Shown: positions 1-7,995, counted from the stretch's first letter. The stretch is 20,279 nucleotides of DNA from DASWRT01 sp036403035 (GCA_036403035.1 DASWRT010000296.1:1-20279), one strand, 5' to 3'. The notes: generated by a model from the letters alone, not told the origin. Numbers and translations: made by a program.

Positions 1-782
1 CCGACGACGAAGCCGACCGATACCTGGTTGTGCTCCAGATGATACATCCACGAGCCGCCATAGGTCTCGCGATCGAGCGGCCAGCCGATCGTGTGGATGA
101 CGAGACCCTGCTTGTGCTTCGCCGGGTCGATCTCCCACAGCTCCTTGACGCCGAGCCCATAGGTCTGCGGCGGCCGGCCCTCGCGCAACTTGAAGCGCTC
201 GATCAACGCCTTGGTCAGCGAGCCGCGGCAGCCCTCGGCGAAGATCGTCCGCTTGGCGATCAGCTCGACGCCGGGCTGGTAATGGTCGGTCTTCTCGCCG
301 TCCTTGCCGACGCCCATGTCGCCGGTCGCGACGCCGCGCACCGCGCCCTGCTCGTCGTAGAGAACCTCGGCGCCGGCGAAGCCGGCATAGATCTCGACGC
401 CCAGCTCCTCCGCCTGCCCGGCCAGCCAGCGGCAGACATTGCCCAGGCTGACGATGTAGTTGCCTTCGTTGTGCATCGGCGGCGGCGTCGGCAGCCGGAC
501 CGCCCGGCTGGCGGTGAGGAACAGGAACTGGTCCTCGGCCGCCGGCGTGTTGAGCGGCGCGCCGCGTTCCTTCCAGTCCGGGATCAGCTCGTTGAGCGCG
601 CGCGGCTCCATGACCGCGCCGGACATGATATGCGCGCCGACCTCGGAGCCCTTCTCGATCACGCAGACCGACAGCTCGCGCTCGGCCGCGGCGGCAAGCT
701 GCTTGAGCCGGATCGCGGCGGAGAGACCCGATGGCCCGGCCCCGACGATGACCACGTCGTATTCCATCGTGTCGCGCTGCAT
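1..782 (-). CDS. etfD: Electron transfer flavoprotein-ubiquinone oxidoreductase, N-terminal part (runs off the window)
   Basis: This membrane-associated flavoprotein passes electrons from reduced ETF to the quinone pool, serving fatty-acid and amino-acid oxidation. About 260 codons are visible; the family is about 550 residues, so the C-terminal half with the 4Fe-4S domain lies outside. The N-terminus has the FAD dinucleotide-binding motif VVIVGAGPSGLS near residues 10-21. It is followed by family-typical stretches: GAHIMSGAVMEPRAL, NYIVSLGNVCRWL, FAEGCRGSLTKAL and GLGVKELWEI. I chose the ATG at 782 because the purine-rich AGAGGA lies just upstream. An in-frame ATG at 767 is the alternative. 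The gene is divergent from the uracil-DNA glycosylase gene across 166 bp. Confidence 0.95.
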   Translation of the reverse strand, partial: MQRDTMEYDVVIVGAGPSGLSAAIRLKQLAAAAERELSVCVIEKGSEVGAHIMSGAVMEPRALNELIPDWKERGAPLNTPAAEDQFLFLTASRAVRLPTPPPMHNEGNYIVSLGNVCRWLAGQAEELGVEIYAGFAGAEVLYDEQGAVRGVATGDMGVGKDGEKTDHYQPGVELIAKRTIFAEGCRGSLTKALIERFKLREGRPPQTYGLGVKELWEIDPAKHKQGLVIHTIGWPLDRETYGGSWMYHLEHNQVSVGFVV

Positions 783-790
783 GCCCGTCC

Positions 791-810
791 TCTCTTGGCG
801 TCTTGGCGCC
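791..810. repeat. CCAAGACGCCAAG-type intergenic repeat fragment upstream of etfD
   Basis: Read on the minus strand this is GGCGCCAAGACGCCAAGAGA. It is a short tandem of CCAAGA/CGCCAAGA units resembling the CCAAGA repeats at 4321-4342 and 4528-4540. It touches the ribosome-binding region of etfD. The identity as a repeat family is inferred from resemblance within this window only. Confidence 0.4.
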
Positions 811-948
811 TCCTCCCGCCCGACCCGACCGCCGGTCGCGCTCGTCGGCGGCGTGCGCCTGTGTCCCTGGAACCGTCGGGGAAATATAAAGATGAGGCCG
901 CAAAGCGCCAGCTTTCAGGTGTCGCGGCACGGGTGATAGTGTCGCGGC

Positions 949-1794
949 ATGCCTGCTGATCTGTCATTACCGCGGCCGGCGCTCGAACGCCTGCTGCAAT
1001 GGTACGTCGATGCCGGCGCCGACGAGGCGATCGGCGAGGCGCCGGTCGACCGCCTCGCCGCGCCCGCTCCCGCGCTTGCGCCGCCGGTCCTGCCGGCACG
1101 CCCCTTACCGCAGGAACCCGCCGCGCCGTTGCCGGTCGCCGGTGCCGGCGCCGTCCGCCGTCCTCCGGCCGCGGCGGCAGCGCCGATCGCCGCGGCGGTC
1201 GCGCCCGCCGAGGCGGCGACGCTCGCCGAGCTGGAGGCGGCGGTGCGCGCCTTCGAGGGCTGCCCTCTGAAGCGCACCGCGACCAACACCGTCTTCGCCG
1301 ACGGCAACCCCGGCGCGCCGCTCATGATCGTCGGCGAGGCGCCCGGCGCCGACGAGGACCGGATCGGCAAGCCCTTCGTCGGCCGCAGCGGCCAGCTCCT
1401 CGACCGCATGCTGGGGACGATCGGGATCGAGCGCGCCACCGGCGCCTATATCTCCAACGTTCTGTTCTGGCGGCCGCCGGGGAACCGCAAGCCGACCGGC
1501 GGCGAGATCGCGTCCTGCCTGCCCTTCGTGCTGCGCCATATCGCGCTGGTCCGCCCGAAAGTCCTGGTGCTGTGCGGCGGCACCGCCGCCTCGACCCTGC
1601 TGCAACGGCCCGAAGGCATTACACGGCTGCGCGGGCGCTGGTTCGAGCTGGACATTCCCGGCCTCGATGCGCCGGTCGCTAGTCTTGCTACTTTTCATCC
1701 CTCTTACTTGCTGCGCACTCCGCTGGCCAAAAGAGAAACTTGGAAAGATCTTATCGCCTTGCAGTTGAAACTGGATAAAATGCTATTCAACTAA
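949..1794 (+). CDS. udg: Family 4 uracil-DNA glycosylase, alphaproteobacterial variant with two FeS cysteines replaced
   Basis: The enzyme removes uracil from DNA as the first step of base excision repair. The 281 residues begin with about 85 low-complexity Ala/Pro-rich residues of unknown role. The family 4 core follows: CPLKRT near 105, ATNTVFADGNP, motif 1 GEAPGADED at 129-137, GKPFVGRSGQLLDRML, ISNVLFWRPPGNRKPT at 168-183, and the C-terminal HPSYLLR at 250-256. In the classic family four cysteines hold a 4Fe-4S cluster. Here Cys105 and Cys190 remain, but the other two positions are Phe102 and Trp174. I recall this Trp variant in other alphaproteobacteria, so it is probably a lineage trait. 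The last ~35 codons are clearly richer in A/T than the rest. The Shine-Dalgarno signal at the 949 ATG is weak. Confidence 0.93.
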   Translation: MPADLSLPRPALERLLQWYVDAGADEAIGEAPVDRLAAPAPALAPPVLPARPLPQEPAAPLPVAGAGAVRRPPAAAAAPIAAAVAPAEAATLAELEAAVRAFEGCPLKRTATNTVFADGNPGAPLMIVGEAPGADEDRIGKPFVGRSGQLLDRMLGTIGIERATGAYISNVLFWRPPGNRKPTGGEIASCLPFVLRHIALVRPKVLVLCGGTAASTLLQRPEGITRLRGRWFELDIPGLDAPVASLATFHPSYLLRTPLAKRETWKDLIALQLKLDKMLFN

Positions 1795-1892
1795 GTAATA
1801 TGGCAGTAACGCCACAAACGCCCCAATTCGGCCACAGTTTGCCTATCTATTTCTGCTTGCCTCATCCCGGAGAATGCTCTATTTGAGGTGCT
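1795..1892. other. AT-richer spacer between udg and slt, possible promoter region
   Basis: This 98-bp gap is markedly less GC-rich than the flanking genes and continues a low-GC stretch that begins near 1680 inside udg. It ends with GAGG four bases before the slt ATG. I see no convincing terminator or exact -35/-10 pair. Confidence 0.4.
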
Positions 1893-3767
1893 ATGCACCG
1901 ACGGAGAGGCGGCGCCGAGTTTACCAGAACTTGGCCGATAACCCGTTTACTGAGTGCCTGCTGTGCGTCGCTCGTCGCCGGTTTTGTGGGGCTTTCCCAA
2001 CCGGTTGCGGCGGCCGATCAAATCCGCACAGCTGCTCTCACCCCCGGGACAGAGATCCCGAGAGACGCCGAGCTGCCGACGCCGCTCTCGGGCGCCGATG
2101 CCTCCCGCTACCGGCGGATCTTCAAGCTCCAGTCCGAGGGCAACTGGGCCGCGGCCGACACCGAGATCGCCGCGCTCAAGGACCGGACGCTGCTCGGCCA
2201 CGTGCTCGCGCAGCGTTACCTGCACCGCCGCTGGAAAAGCCGCTACGGCGACCTGCAGCAGTGGCTTGCCGCCTATCCCGACCTCCCGGACGCGCAGGAC
2301 ATCTTCGAGCTGGCGCGGCGCAAGCGCCCAGCGCACACATCAGCGCCGGAAAAGCCCGCCGCGCTGCCGGTGCCGTTGCGCGGCACCGCGGAGGCCACCG
2401 CCGACCTGCGCCCGACCCGGGTGGCCGCCGGCGCCGTTCCCCCCGCCTCGCCGGGCGCCGCGCTGCGCGCCGAGATCAAGCTCGCCGCCCGTACATCGCC
2501 CGAGCAGGCCGAGCACATGCTCCGCGAGGCCGATGCGCAGAAGCTGCTCGACGACGCCGAGTACGACGACGTCCGCGCCGACATCGCCGAAGCCTTCTTC
2601 TTCGCCGGCAACGACCGGCAGGCGCTGATCCTCGCCGCGGCGACGCGCACGCCCGCCTACAGGCCGCTCGCGCACTGGATCGCCGGCCTCGCCGCGTGGC
2701 GGCTCAACCGTCTGACCGAGGCGCGCACGCATTTCGAGACGCTGGCGCGGATGCCGAACGTCTCCTCCTGGCGCGTGTCGGCCGCGGCCTATTGGGCGTC
2801 GCGCGTCCATCTGCGCGCCCGCCGGCCGCAGCTCGTGAATTACTGGCTCGGCATCGCCGCCGAGCATCCCCGGACCTTCTACGGCCTCATCGCGCGGCGC
2901 AGCCTCGGCATCGAGACCTTCGTGAACCGCGAGGCCGAGCCGTTCACCGAGATCGACGCCCGCATCGTCGACGAGACGCCCGCCGGCCACCGCGCCTTGG
3001 CGCTGCTCCAGGTCGGCGAGACCGAGCGCGCCGAGATGGAGCTGCGCGTCCTTGCGGGACAGGCTCCGGCGGCGATGCTGCCCTCGCTCGTCGCGTTCGC
3101 CGACCGCGCCAACATGCCCGCGCTGAGCCTCCAGCTCGCGGCGATGCTCAGCGACCTTGACGGAAGGCGGCACGACCACGCGCTCTATCCGCTGCCGCGC
3201 TGGGAGCCGCGCGGCGGCTACAGCGTCGACCGCGCCCTGCTGTTCGCGCTGATGCGCCAGGAATCGGAGTTCCTGCCGGACGCGCGAAGCCCGAAGGGTG
3301 CGCTCGGTCTGATGCAGCTGATGCCTGAGACCGCGCAGGCGATGGCCGAGCGGGTCGGCCTCAAGCTGAAGCCGAAGGAGCGGCTGTCCAACCGGCTGCT
3401 CGATCCGGAGACCAACCTGACGCTCGCGCAGGCTTTCGTCGACTACTTGCTGCACCACGAAAAGATCAAGGGCAGCCTGTTCCTGGTCGCCGCCGCCTAC
3501 AATGGCGGGCCCGGCAACATGCTGCGCTGGCGGACGCAGGGCGACTACCGCGACGATCCGCTTCTGTTCCTGGAGAGCATGCCGGCGCGCGAGACGCGGG
3601 CGTTCGTCGAGCGGGTGCTCGCCAACTACTGGATCTACCGGCTGCGCCTCGGGCAGGACGTGCCGGACCTGGAGGCCCTTGCGAGCGGGGAGTGGCCGGT
3701 CTATGTCGCTCTAGACAGGACGACCACGCCGACGAACAGGATTGCCCGCAGTGCCTCGGCTCGATGA
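1893..3767 (+). CDS. slt: Soluble lytic murein transglycosylase (Slt type) with signal peptide
   Basis: This periplasmic enzyme cleaves the MurNAc-GlcNAc bond of peptidoglycan to form 1,6-anhydro-muropeptides. The 624 residues start with a Sec signal peptide: an Arg-rich n-region, a hydrophobic stretch at about 19-34, and a likely cut after VAA near residue 41. Residues ~60-430 are a long helical, repeat-rich region like the doughnut domain of Slt70. The C-terminal GH23 catalytic domain carries FALMRQESEF, with Glu457 the catalytic acid by alignment with Slt70. It also has SPKGALGLMQLMPETA at 466-481 and AAAYNGGPGN at 533-542. The ATG at 1893 has GAGG four bases upstream. The gene overlaps the extended moaB frame, suggesting a two-gene transcript. 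Confidence 0.95.
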   Translation: MHRRRGGAEFTRTWPITRLLSACCASLVAGFVGLSQPVAAADQIRTAALTPGTEIPRDAELPTPLSGADASRYRRIFKLQSEGNWAAADTEIAALKDRTLLGHVLAQRYLHRRWKSRYGDLQQWLAAYPDLPDAQDIFELARRKRPAHTSAPEKPAALPVPLRGTAEATADLRPTRVAAGAVPPASPGAALRAEIKLAARTSPEQAEHMLREADAQKLLDDAEYDDVRADIAEAFFFAGNDRQALILAAATRTPAYRPLAHWIAGLAAWRLNRLTEARTHFETLARMPNVSSWRVSAAAYWASRVHLRARRPQLVNYWLGIAAEHPRTFYGLIARRSLGIETFVNREAEPFTEIDARIVDETPAGHRALALLQVGETERAEMELRVLAGQAPAAMLPSLVAFADRANMPALSLQLAAMLSDLDGRRHDHALYPLPRWEPRGGYSVDRALLFALMRQESEFLPDARSPKGALGLMQLMPETAQAMAERVGLKLKPKERLSNRLLDPETNLTLAQAFVDYLLHHEKIKGSLFLVAAAYNGGPGNMLRWRTQGDYRDDPLLFLESMPARETRAFVERVLANYWIYRLRLGQDVPDLEALASGEWPVYVALDRTTTPTNRIARSASAR

Positions 3768-4293
3768 GTCCCGCCCGTTCCTCCCGGTCAACATCGCGCT
3801 GCTGACCGTCTCCGACACGCGCGGCGAGGCGGACGACCGCTCCGGCCGGACGCTCGCCGAACTGGTGACCGCGTCCGGCCACCGCGTCGCCGACCGCCGC
3901 ATCGTCCGCGACGACGAGGACGCGATCACGGCGCAGCTCCGCGCCTGGATCGCCGATCCGCAGATCGACGTGGTGATCTCGACCGGCGGCACCGGCGTCA
4001 CCGGCCGCGACGTGACGCCGGAGGCGTTCCACGCCGTCTACGAGAAGGAGATCCCCGGCTTCGGCGAGCTGTTCCGCTGGCTCAGCTACGAGAAGGTCGG
4101 CACCTCGACGATCCAGAGCCGCGCCACCGGCGGCGTCGCCGGCGGCACCTACCTGTTCGCCCTGCCCGGCAGCCCGAGCGCCTGCCGCGACGCCTGGGAC
4201 GGCATCCTCGTCCACCAGCTCGACAACCGCTTCCGCCCATGCAACCTCGTCGAGCTGATGCCGCGGTTGCAGGAGCACCTGACGAAGGGGTGA
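3751..4293 (+). CDS. moaB: MoaB/MogA-type molybdenum cofactor biosynthesis protein
   Basis: Members of this family adenylylate molybdopterin in molybdenum cofactor synthesis, although bacterial MoaB proteins are sometimes inactive relatives of MogA. The ~180 residues contain IALLTVSDTR near the start, the signature STGGTGVTGRDVTPEA at about 77-92, and GVAGGTYLFALPGSPSACRDAW towards the end. I chose the GTG at 3751 because AGGA lies nine bases upstream. The in-frame TTG at 3742 has no room for a ribosome-binding site. The start lies inside the last codons of slt, a 17-bp overlap that suggests coupling. Confidence 0.92.
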   Translation: MPRLDESRPFLPVNIALLTVSDTRGEADDRSGRTLAELVTASGHRVADRRIVRDDEDAITAQLRAWIADPQIDVVISTGGTGVTGRDVTPEAFHAVYEKEIPGFGELFRWLSYEKVGTSTIQSRATGGVAGGTYLFALPGSPSACRDAWDGILVHQLDNRFRPCNLVELMPRLQEHLTKG

Positions 4294-4305
4294 GCGGCGG
4301 CAAAC

Positions 4306-4552
4306 GAGAACGCTCGAACCACCAAGATACCAAGAGCACCAAGGCGTTAGCGCCTCAAAACACTCTCGCACCATTCTGATTAACTGTAGGGGCGACCCTC
4401 GGGCCGCCCGCACTCTTCCCGCCGGCTGCTTTGGCATTGTGCCAGCGGGCGAGACAAGCCTCGCCCCTACAATTATTGCGAATGTCGTTGGCCGCCAATC
4501 GGACCGCACGACCCCTTCGTGTCTTTAGCGTCTTGGTGGTTCCAGCGTTCTT
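4306..4552. repeat. Outer inverted repeat (CCACCAAGA arms) enclosing a REPIN-like element
   Basis: The left arm is 4306-4327 and the right arm is 4531-4552. The reverse complement of the right arm matches the left at 20 of 22 positions; the shared core is GAACCACCAAGA preceded by GAACGCT. The left arm continues into degenerate tandem units (ACCAAGATACCAAGAGCACCAAGG). The right arm lies inside the last codons of the glycosyltransferase-like gene on the minus strand. This explains most of the 231-bp gap after moaB. Confidence 0.7.
4385..4471. repeat. REPIN-like inverted doublet of REP sequences
   Basis: The element begins TGTAGGGGCGA and ends with the exact reverse complement TCGCCCCTACA. Each half is itself an imperfect palindrome: GGGCGACCC-TC-GGGCCGCCC on the left, and GGGCGAG paired with CTCGCCC on the right. 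Two REP palindromes in inverted orientation separated by ~34 bp is the REPIN layout. The halves share their outer 11 bases and the inner CGCCCGC, while the hairpin loops differ. No transposase gene is near. Confidence 0.65.
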
Positions 4553-5157
4553 CTCGACCGCGCCCGCCACCGTTCGTACGCCGCGCTGTCGTCGATATCC
4601 TCCAGCATCTCCAGCGTCGCGATGCGCATCCGTCGCGGCAGGCCGGCGAGCGTGTCGGCGAGCGCGTGCTCGGTCGACCAGCGCACGTTCCTGAAGAGCG
4701 AAGCCGGCAGGCACGGCGAGCGCCGGAACCCGACGAGCCAGTAGCCGCCGTCGTCGGACGGGCCGAACACCGCATCGTGCCCGCCCAGCGCGCGGAACGC
4801 CGCGGCGACGTGGCGCGGCGCGAGGGCCGGGATGTCGGAGCCGACGATCACGACTGGTCCTCCCGGCGGCAGTTCGCGCATCGGCCGCGCCATCCGCGCG
4901 CCGAGGTCGCCCTGCCCTTGCCGCCGCCGCAGCGCCCGCGCCACGGGCCAGAAGCGCGGCCCCGACGCGGCGCGGTCCGGCGTCATCGCGAGATGCGTCG
5001 TCCAGCGACGGTCGCGCGCCATCGTGCGCAGCAGCCGTCCGGTGGCGCTGCGGTAGAAGGCGAGCGCCGCGGCGTCGCCGATGCCGGCGGCGAGCCGCCG
5101 CTTGACGCGCCCGCGCTGCGGCATGCGGGCGAAGATCACGAGGTGCTTGCGGGTCAT
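4525..5157 (-). CDS. TIGR04282-type (DUF2064) transferase, rSAM/selenodomain-associated transferase 1
   Basis: This belongs to a nucleotidyl/glycosyl-transferase-like family with a CofC-like fold. It is often found beside a partner transferase and a radical SAM protein in arsenosugar-type or related loci; its substrate here is unknown. The 210 residues begin MTRKHLVIFARMPQRGRVK, the family N-terminus. They carry VIVGSDIPAL (the metal/nucleotide-binding SD element) and FGPSDDGGYWLVGF. An upstream-extended frame reaches 5445, but homology begins at the ATG at 5157. That ATG overlaps the stop of the upstream gene as ATGA, a translational-coupling signature. The last ~8 residues (RTLEPPRR) and the region of the stop come from the outer inverted repeat, so the native C-terminus was probably rewritten by repeat insertion. 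Confidence 0.88.
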   Translation of the reverse strand: MTRKHLVIFARMPQRGRVKRRLAAGIGDAAALAFYRSATGRLLRTMARDRRWTTHLAMTPDRAASGPRFWPVARALRRRQGQGDLGARMARPMRELPPGGPVVIVGSDIPALAPRHVAAAFRALGGHDAVFGPSDDGGYWLVGFRRSPCLPASLFRNVRWSTEHALADTLAGLPRRMRIATLEMLEDIDDSAAYERWRARSRRTLEPPRR

Positions 5158-5831
5158 CTTGCGTAGAGGCGGGCGATCCGTTCGGGAGAAAGGCCGAGGA
5201 AATACAGAGAGAGGCAGGTCAGGTTGCGGAGCGGTCGGCGCCAGTAGCCGTCGCGCCGGTAGCGCGCCGCCGACGTCACCGCCGCGACCGGCAGCGCCGC
5301 GAGGCGCTCCGGCCCGAGCCGCCGCACGAGGTCGACATCCTCCATCAACGGCAACGGCCGGAACCCGCCGACCGCGTCGTAGAGCGTCCGGCCGATCAGC
5401 AGCCCCTGGTCGCCGTACGGCAGCGCCAGCCGGCGGCAGCGCCACGCCACCGCTCGCTCCAGCCGTCGCGCACGCGGGTCGTCGTCATCGAGCCGGAAGG
5501 CGAAATAGCCGGCGCGCCGCGCATTCGCCGGGTCGTTCACGAAGGTCGCCACCGCGTCCGCCCAGCCCGGCGGCAGCACCGTGTCCGCATGGAGGAACAG
5601 CAGCCAGTCGCCACGCGCCGCCGCCGCGCCGGCCGCGAGCTGCAATCCGCGTCCGCGCGACGCCGCCACGACGCGCGCTCCGGCCGCCTCCGCCAGCGCC
5701 GATGTGCCGTCGCGCGAGCCGCCGTCGGCGACGACGATCTCGGCATCGCGCGCCTCGGCGAGCGCGGCGAGCGTCGCGCCGAGACCGGCAGCGGCGTTCA
5801 GGGTCGGAATGACGATCGAGAGACGAGACAT
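5154..5831 (-). CDS. TIGR04283-type family 2 glycosyltransferase, rSAM/selenodomain-associated transferase 2
   Basis: This is a GT2-fold glycosyltransferase of 225 residues. The N-terminus MSRLSIVIPTLNAA is the classic GT2 start, followed by EIVVADGGSRDGT (nucleotide-sugar binding), LLFLHADTVLPPGW (DxD-like metal site) and PLMEDVDLVRRL (the ED catalytic-base region). The frame stays open upstream to 5936, but the ATG at 5831 fits the family N-terminus exactly. The stop overlaps the ATG of the TIGR04282-type gene by 4 bases, so the two are translated as a pair. The acceptor and donor cannot be told from the sequence, and no radical SAM partner is in the window. Confidence 0.9.
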   Translation of the reverse strand: MSRLSIVIPTLNAAAGLGATLAALAEARDAEIVVADGGSRDGTSALAEAAGARVVAASRGRGLQLAAGAAAARGDWLLFLHADTVLPPGWADAVATFVNDPANARRAGYFAFRLDDDDPRARRLERAVAWRCRRLALPYGDQGLLIGRTLYDAVGGFRPLPLMEDVDLVRRLGPERLAALPVAAVTSAARYRRDGYWRRPLRNLTCLSLYFLGLSPERIARLYAR

Positions 5832-5904
5832 GCCGAAAGATGCGTGGGCGACGGATGATCCGCCCGCTAAGGTCGCTCCGGATTTCCACTGCGGACAATG
5901 CCCG

Positions 5905-7002
5905 ATGCCGCCGCCCGACGCCACACCGACCAGCACCGCGCCGACCGCCGGCCGCGATCACGATCGCGCGACGATCGCGGCGCGGCTGCGCACGCTGAAG
6001 CTGCCGGCGACGCGGGATCTGACGTCGGACGCGCTCGCCGCGATGCCGGCGAAGGGCGTGGCGCACCGCCACTATCGCCTCGCCGGACGCGGGCTCGTAC
6101 TGCGCGTGCCGCTTCGTCAGCCGTGGGGCGGTACCACGCCGGACGTAGTGCATTACGAGGCGGCCTGCTTCGCTCGGGCCGAACCGTCCGGCGCGACGCC
6201 GCGGCTCGTCGCCACGGTCGAGCCCGGTCCGGGACTGCCGCTCGGCGCGCTGCTGGTCGAAGAGATCGCCGGGCATGCGCCGCGCCTCCCGGCCGACCTG
6301 CCGGCGATCGCAACCGCGCTCGCCCAACTGCATTCGCTGCCGCTGCCGTCGCCGGAAGAACGCGCGCCGCTCCCCGATCACGGCGCGCAGGGCGGCCCGG
6401 TCGCGGCGACGGTCGCGGTTATCGAGAGCCAGCGGCCCTATTTCGATTCGCCCGCGGCGGCGCTGCCGCCCGACTCGCGACGGCTGATCGAGGCCGAGAT
6501 GGAGTGGGCGCGCAGCCTCGCCGCATCCGCGGCGGAAAAGGCGCAGCCGCCGCTGACGCTCGTCGGTACCGACACGCACCCCGGCAATTTCGTCGTCCGC
6601 GGAGAGGATGGCGCCGCCGTCTTCGTCGACCTGGAGAAGACGCTCTACGGCGCGCCGGCGATCGACCTCGCCCATGCCAGCCTGCCGACCTCGACCACCT
6701 GGGACATCGAGGTGCAGGCGACGCTCTCGCCCGCCGAGGTGCGCGCCTTCTACGCCGCGTGGCAAGATGCCGCGCCGCCGGAGCTCGCCGACGCGACCGC
6801 GCCGTGGCTGCGCCCGTGCCGGCGGCTCACCTGGCTGCGCACGATCGTTTGGTGCGCCCGCTGGCGAGCGGTCAGCGCCGAACGCCCGCCGGCGGGGATG
6901 GATGCGCGGCTTTCGGCGCACATCGCCGGCCGCATCGCCGCGTTCCTCGAACCGGAGACGCTGGCGGCGTTGCGCGAGGCGGCGCTGCTCGACCCGATTT
7001 GA
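5905..7002 (+). CDS. APH/choline-kinase-like small-molecule phosphotransferase
   Basis: This 365-residue protein of the aminoglycoside phosphotransferase/choline kinase superfamily probably phosphorylates a small hydroxyl-bearing molecule. The catalytic loop is LVGTDTHPGNFVV at about 219-231, with Asp223 as base and Asn228 as metal ligand. FVDLEK at 240-245 supplies the second metal-binding Asp (Asp242), the equivalent of the DFG-like Asp. The N-lobe (about 50-120) is divergent. It diverges from the transferase pair, a gene company that suggests one pathway modifying a sugar or lipid head group; this is an inference. The start is uncertain: I favour the ATG at 5905. An in-frame ATG at 5830 overlaps the divergent gene's start. 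Confidence 0.8.
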   Translation: MPPPDATPTSTAPTAGRDHDRATIAARLRTLKLPATRDLTSDALAAMPAKGVAHRHYRLAGRGLVLRVPLRQPWGGTTPDVVHYEAACFARAEPSGATPRLVATVEPGPGLPLGALLVEEIAGHAPRLPADLPAIATALAQLHSLPLPSPEERAPLPDHGAQGGPVAATVAVIESQRPYFDSPAAALPPDSRRLIEAEMEWARSLAASAAEKAQPPLTLVGTDTHPGNFVVRGEDGAAVFVDLEKTLYGAPAIDLAHASLPTSTTWDIEVQATLSPAEVRAFYAAWQDAAPPELADATAPWLRPCRRLTWLRTIVWCARWRAVSAERPPAGMDARLSAHIAGRIAAFLEPETLAALREAALLDPI

Positions 7003-7020
7003 GCGGATCGCCGGCTCGGG

Positions 7021-7995
7021 TCAGCCGTCCAGGTCGACCGCGATGTGCTCCGGCAGGCCGAGCATCACGTTGAGGTTCTGCACCGCGGCGCCGGACGCGC
7101 CCTTGCCGAGATTGTCGTATTTCGTGACGACGACGGTCTGCTTCCACGTCTCGTTGCCGAAGACGAACAGCCGGAGACCGTTGCTGCCCTCGCCACCGTG
7201 CGGCGTCAGGTATGGCGCGGTCTCCGGCTCATGCTCGTTGAACGGCATCACCGTGACGAAGCGCTCGCCGCGATATCGGTCCTCGTACGTCCGGTGGATG
7301 TCGCGCGCGCTCGGCCGCCCCGGCAGCGTCGCGTTGTCGAGCGCCGTCTGCACCAGCATGCCCTGATAGTAGTCGCCGACGCTCGGCAGGAAGACCGGCC
7401 GCCGCCGCAGACGCGACCATGTCTCCAATTCGGGGATGTGCTTGTGTGCGAACTCCAGCCCGTAGAGCGCATAGGTCGGCGGACCGCCTGCCGCCTTCGC
7501 GGCCGCGCCCTCGTATTTCTCGATCAGCTTGTTGCCGCCGCCCGAGTAGCCGGAAACCGCGTTGACCGTGACCGGCGCCTCCGGATCGAGCATCCCGGCA
7601 TCGACCAGCGGGCGCAGCATCAGGATGCCGCCGGTCGGATAGCAGCCGGGATTCGAGACGAGCCGCGCGCCGCGGATCAGGCCGCGCTGCTCCGGCGCCA
7701 GCTCCGGCAGGCCGAACACCCAGCCGGGGCTGGTCCGGTGCGCCGAACTCGCGTCGAGGATGCGGCAGCCGGTCTCGGCCGCGAGCGCCACCGTCTCGCG
7801 CGCTGCGTCGTCCGGCAGGCAGAGCACGGTGACGTCGACCGACGCCATCAGCCGGCGCTTCTCCGCCGGATCCTTACGCTTCTCCGGGTCGATGCTGACG
7901 ACGGCGATGTCGTCGTGACGCTCCAGTCGCTGGCGGATCTGGAGTCCCGTCGTGCCGGCCTCGCCGTCGATGAAGACCTTGAACCTGTCAGCCAT
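7021..7995 (-). CDS. argC: N-acetyl-gamma-glutamyl-phosphate reductase, type 2
   Basis: The enzyme reduces N-acetylglutamyl-5-phosphate to the semialdehyde with NADPH, the third step of arginine synthesis, in the cytoplasm. The 324 residues show the nucleotide-binding loop GEAGTTG at 11-17, DASSAHRT at 81-88, and the catalytic-cysteine motif SNPGCYPTG with Cys118. VSGYSGGGNKLIEKYE follows. The length and the FIDGEAGTTGLQI start match the short type 2 ArgC (TIGR01851). It converges on the APH-like gene with an 18-bp gap and stands 200 bp from the end of the hydrazine operon. It could receive read-through transcription from that operon. Confidence 0.95.
   Translation of the reverse strand: MADRFKVFIDGEAGTTGLQIRQRLERHDDIAVVSIDPEKRKDPAEKRRLMASVDVTVLCLPDDAARETVALAAETGCRILDASSAHRTSPGWVFGLPELAPEQRGLIRGARLVSNPGCYPTGGILMLRPLVDAGMLDPEAPVTVNAVSGYSGGGNKLIEKYEGAAAKAAGGPPTYALYGLEFAHKHIPELETWSRLRRRPVFLPSVGDYYQGMLVQTALDNATLPGRPSARDIHRTYEDRYRGERFVTVMPFNEHEPETAPYLTPHGGEGSNGLRLFVFGNETWKQTVVVTKYDNLGKGASGAAVQNLNVMLGLPEHIAVDLDG

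Noticed and set aside
1953..1964. Lipobox LSAC in the Slt N-terminus, suggesting a lipoprotein
   Set aside because: Too little hydrophobic sequence precedes the cysteine, and a normal Sec signal peptide with a VAA cut site follows.
5898..7073. 391-residue plus-strand open frame overlapping the APH-like gene
   Set aside because: It is an Arg/Ala-rich out-of-frame shadow; the kinase catalytic loop is in the other frame.
7984..7991. CCTGTCAG near the argC start as a third lux-type half-site
   Set aside because: Only one half-site is present, with no inverted partner at the right spacing.
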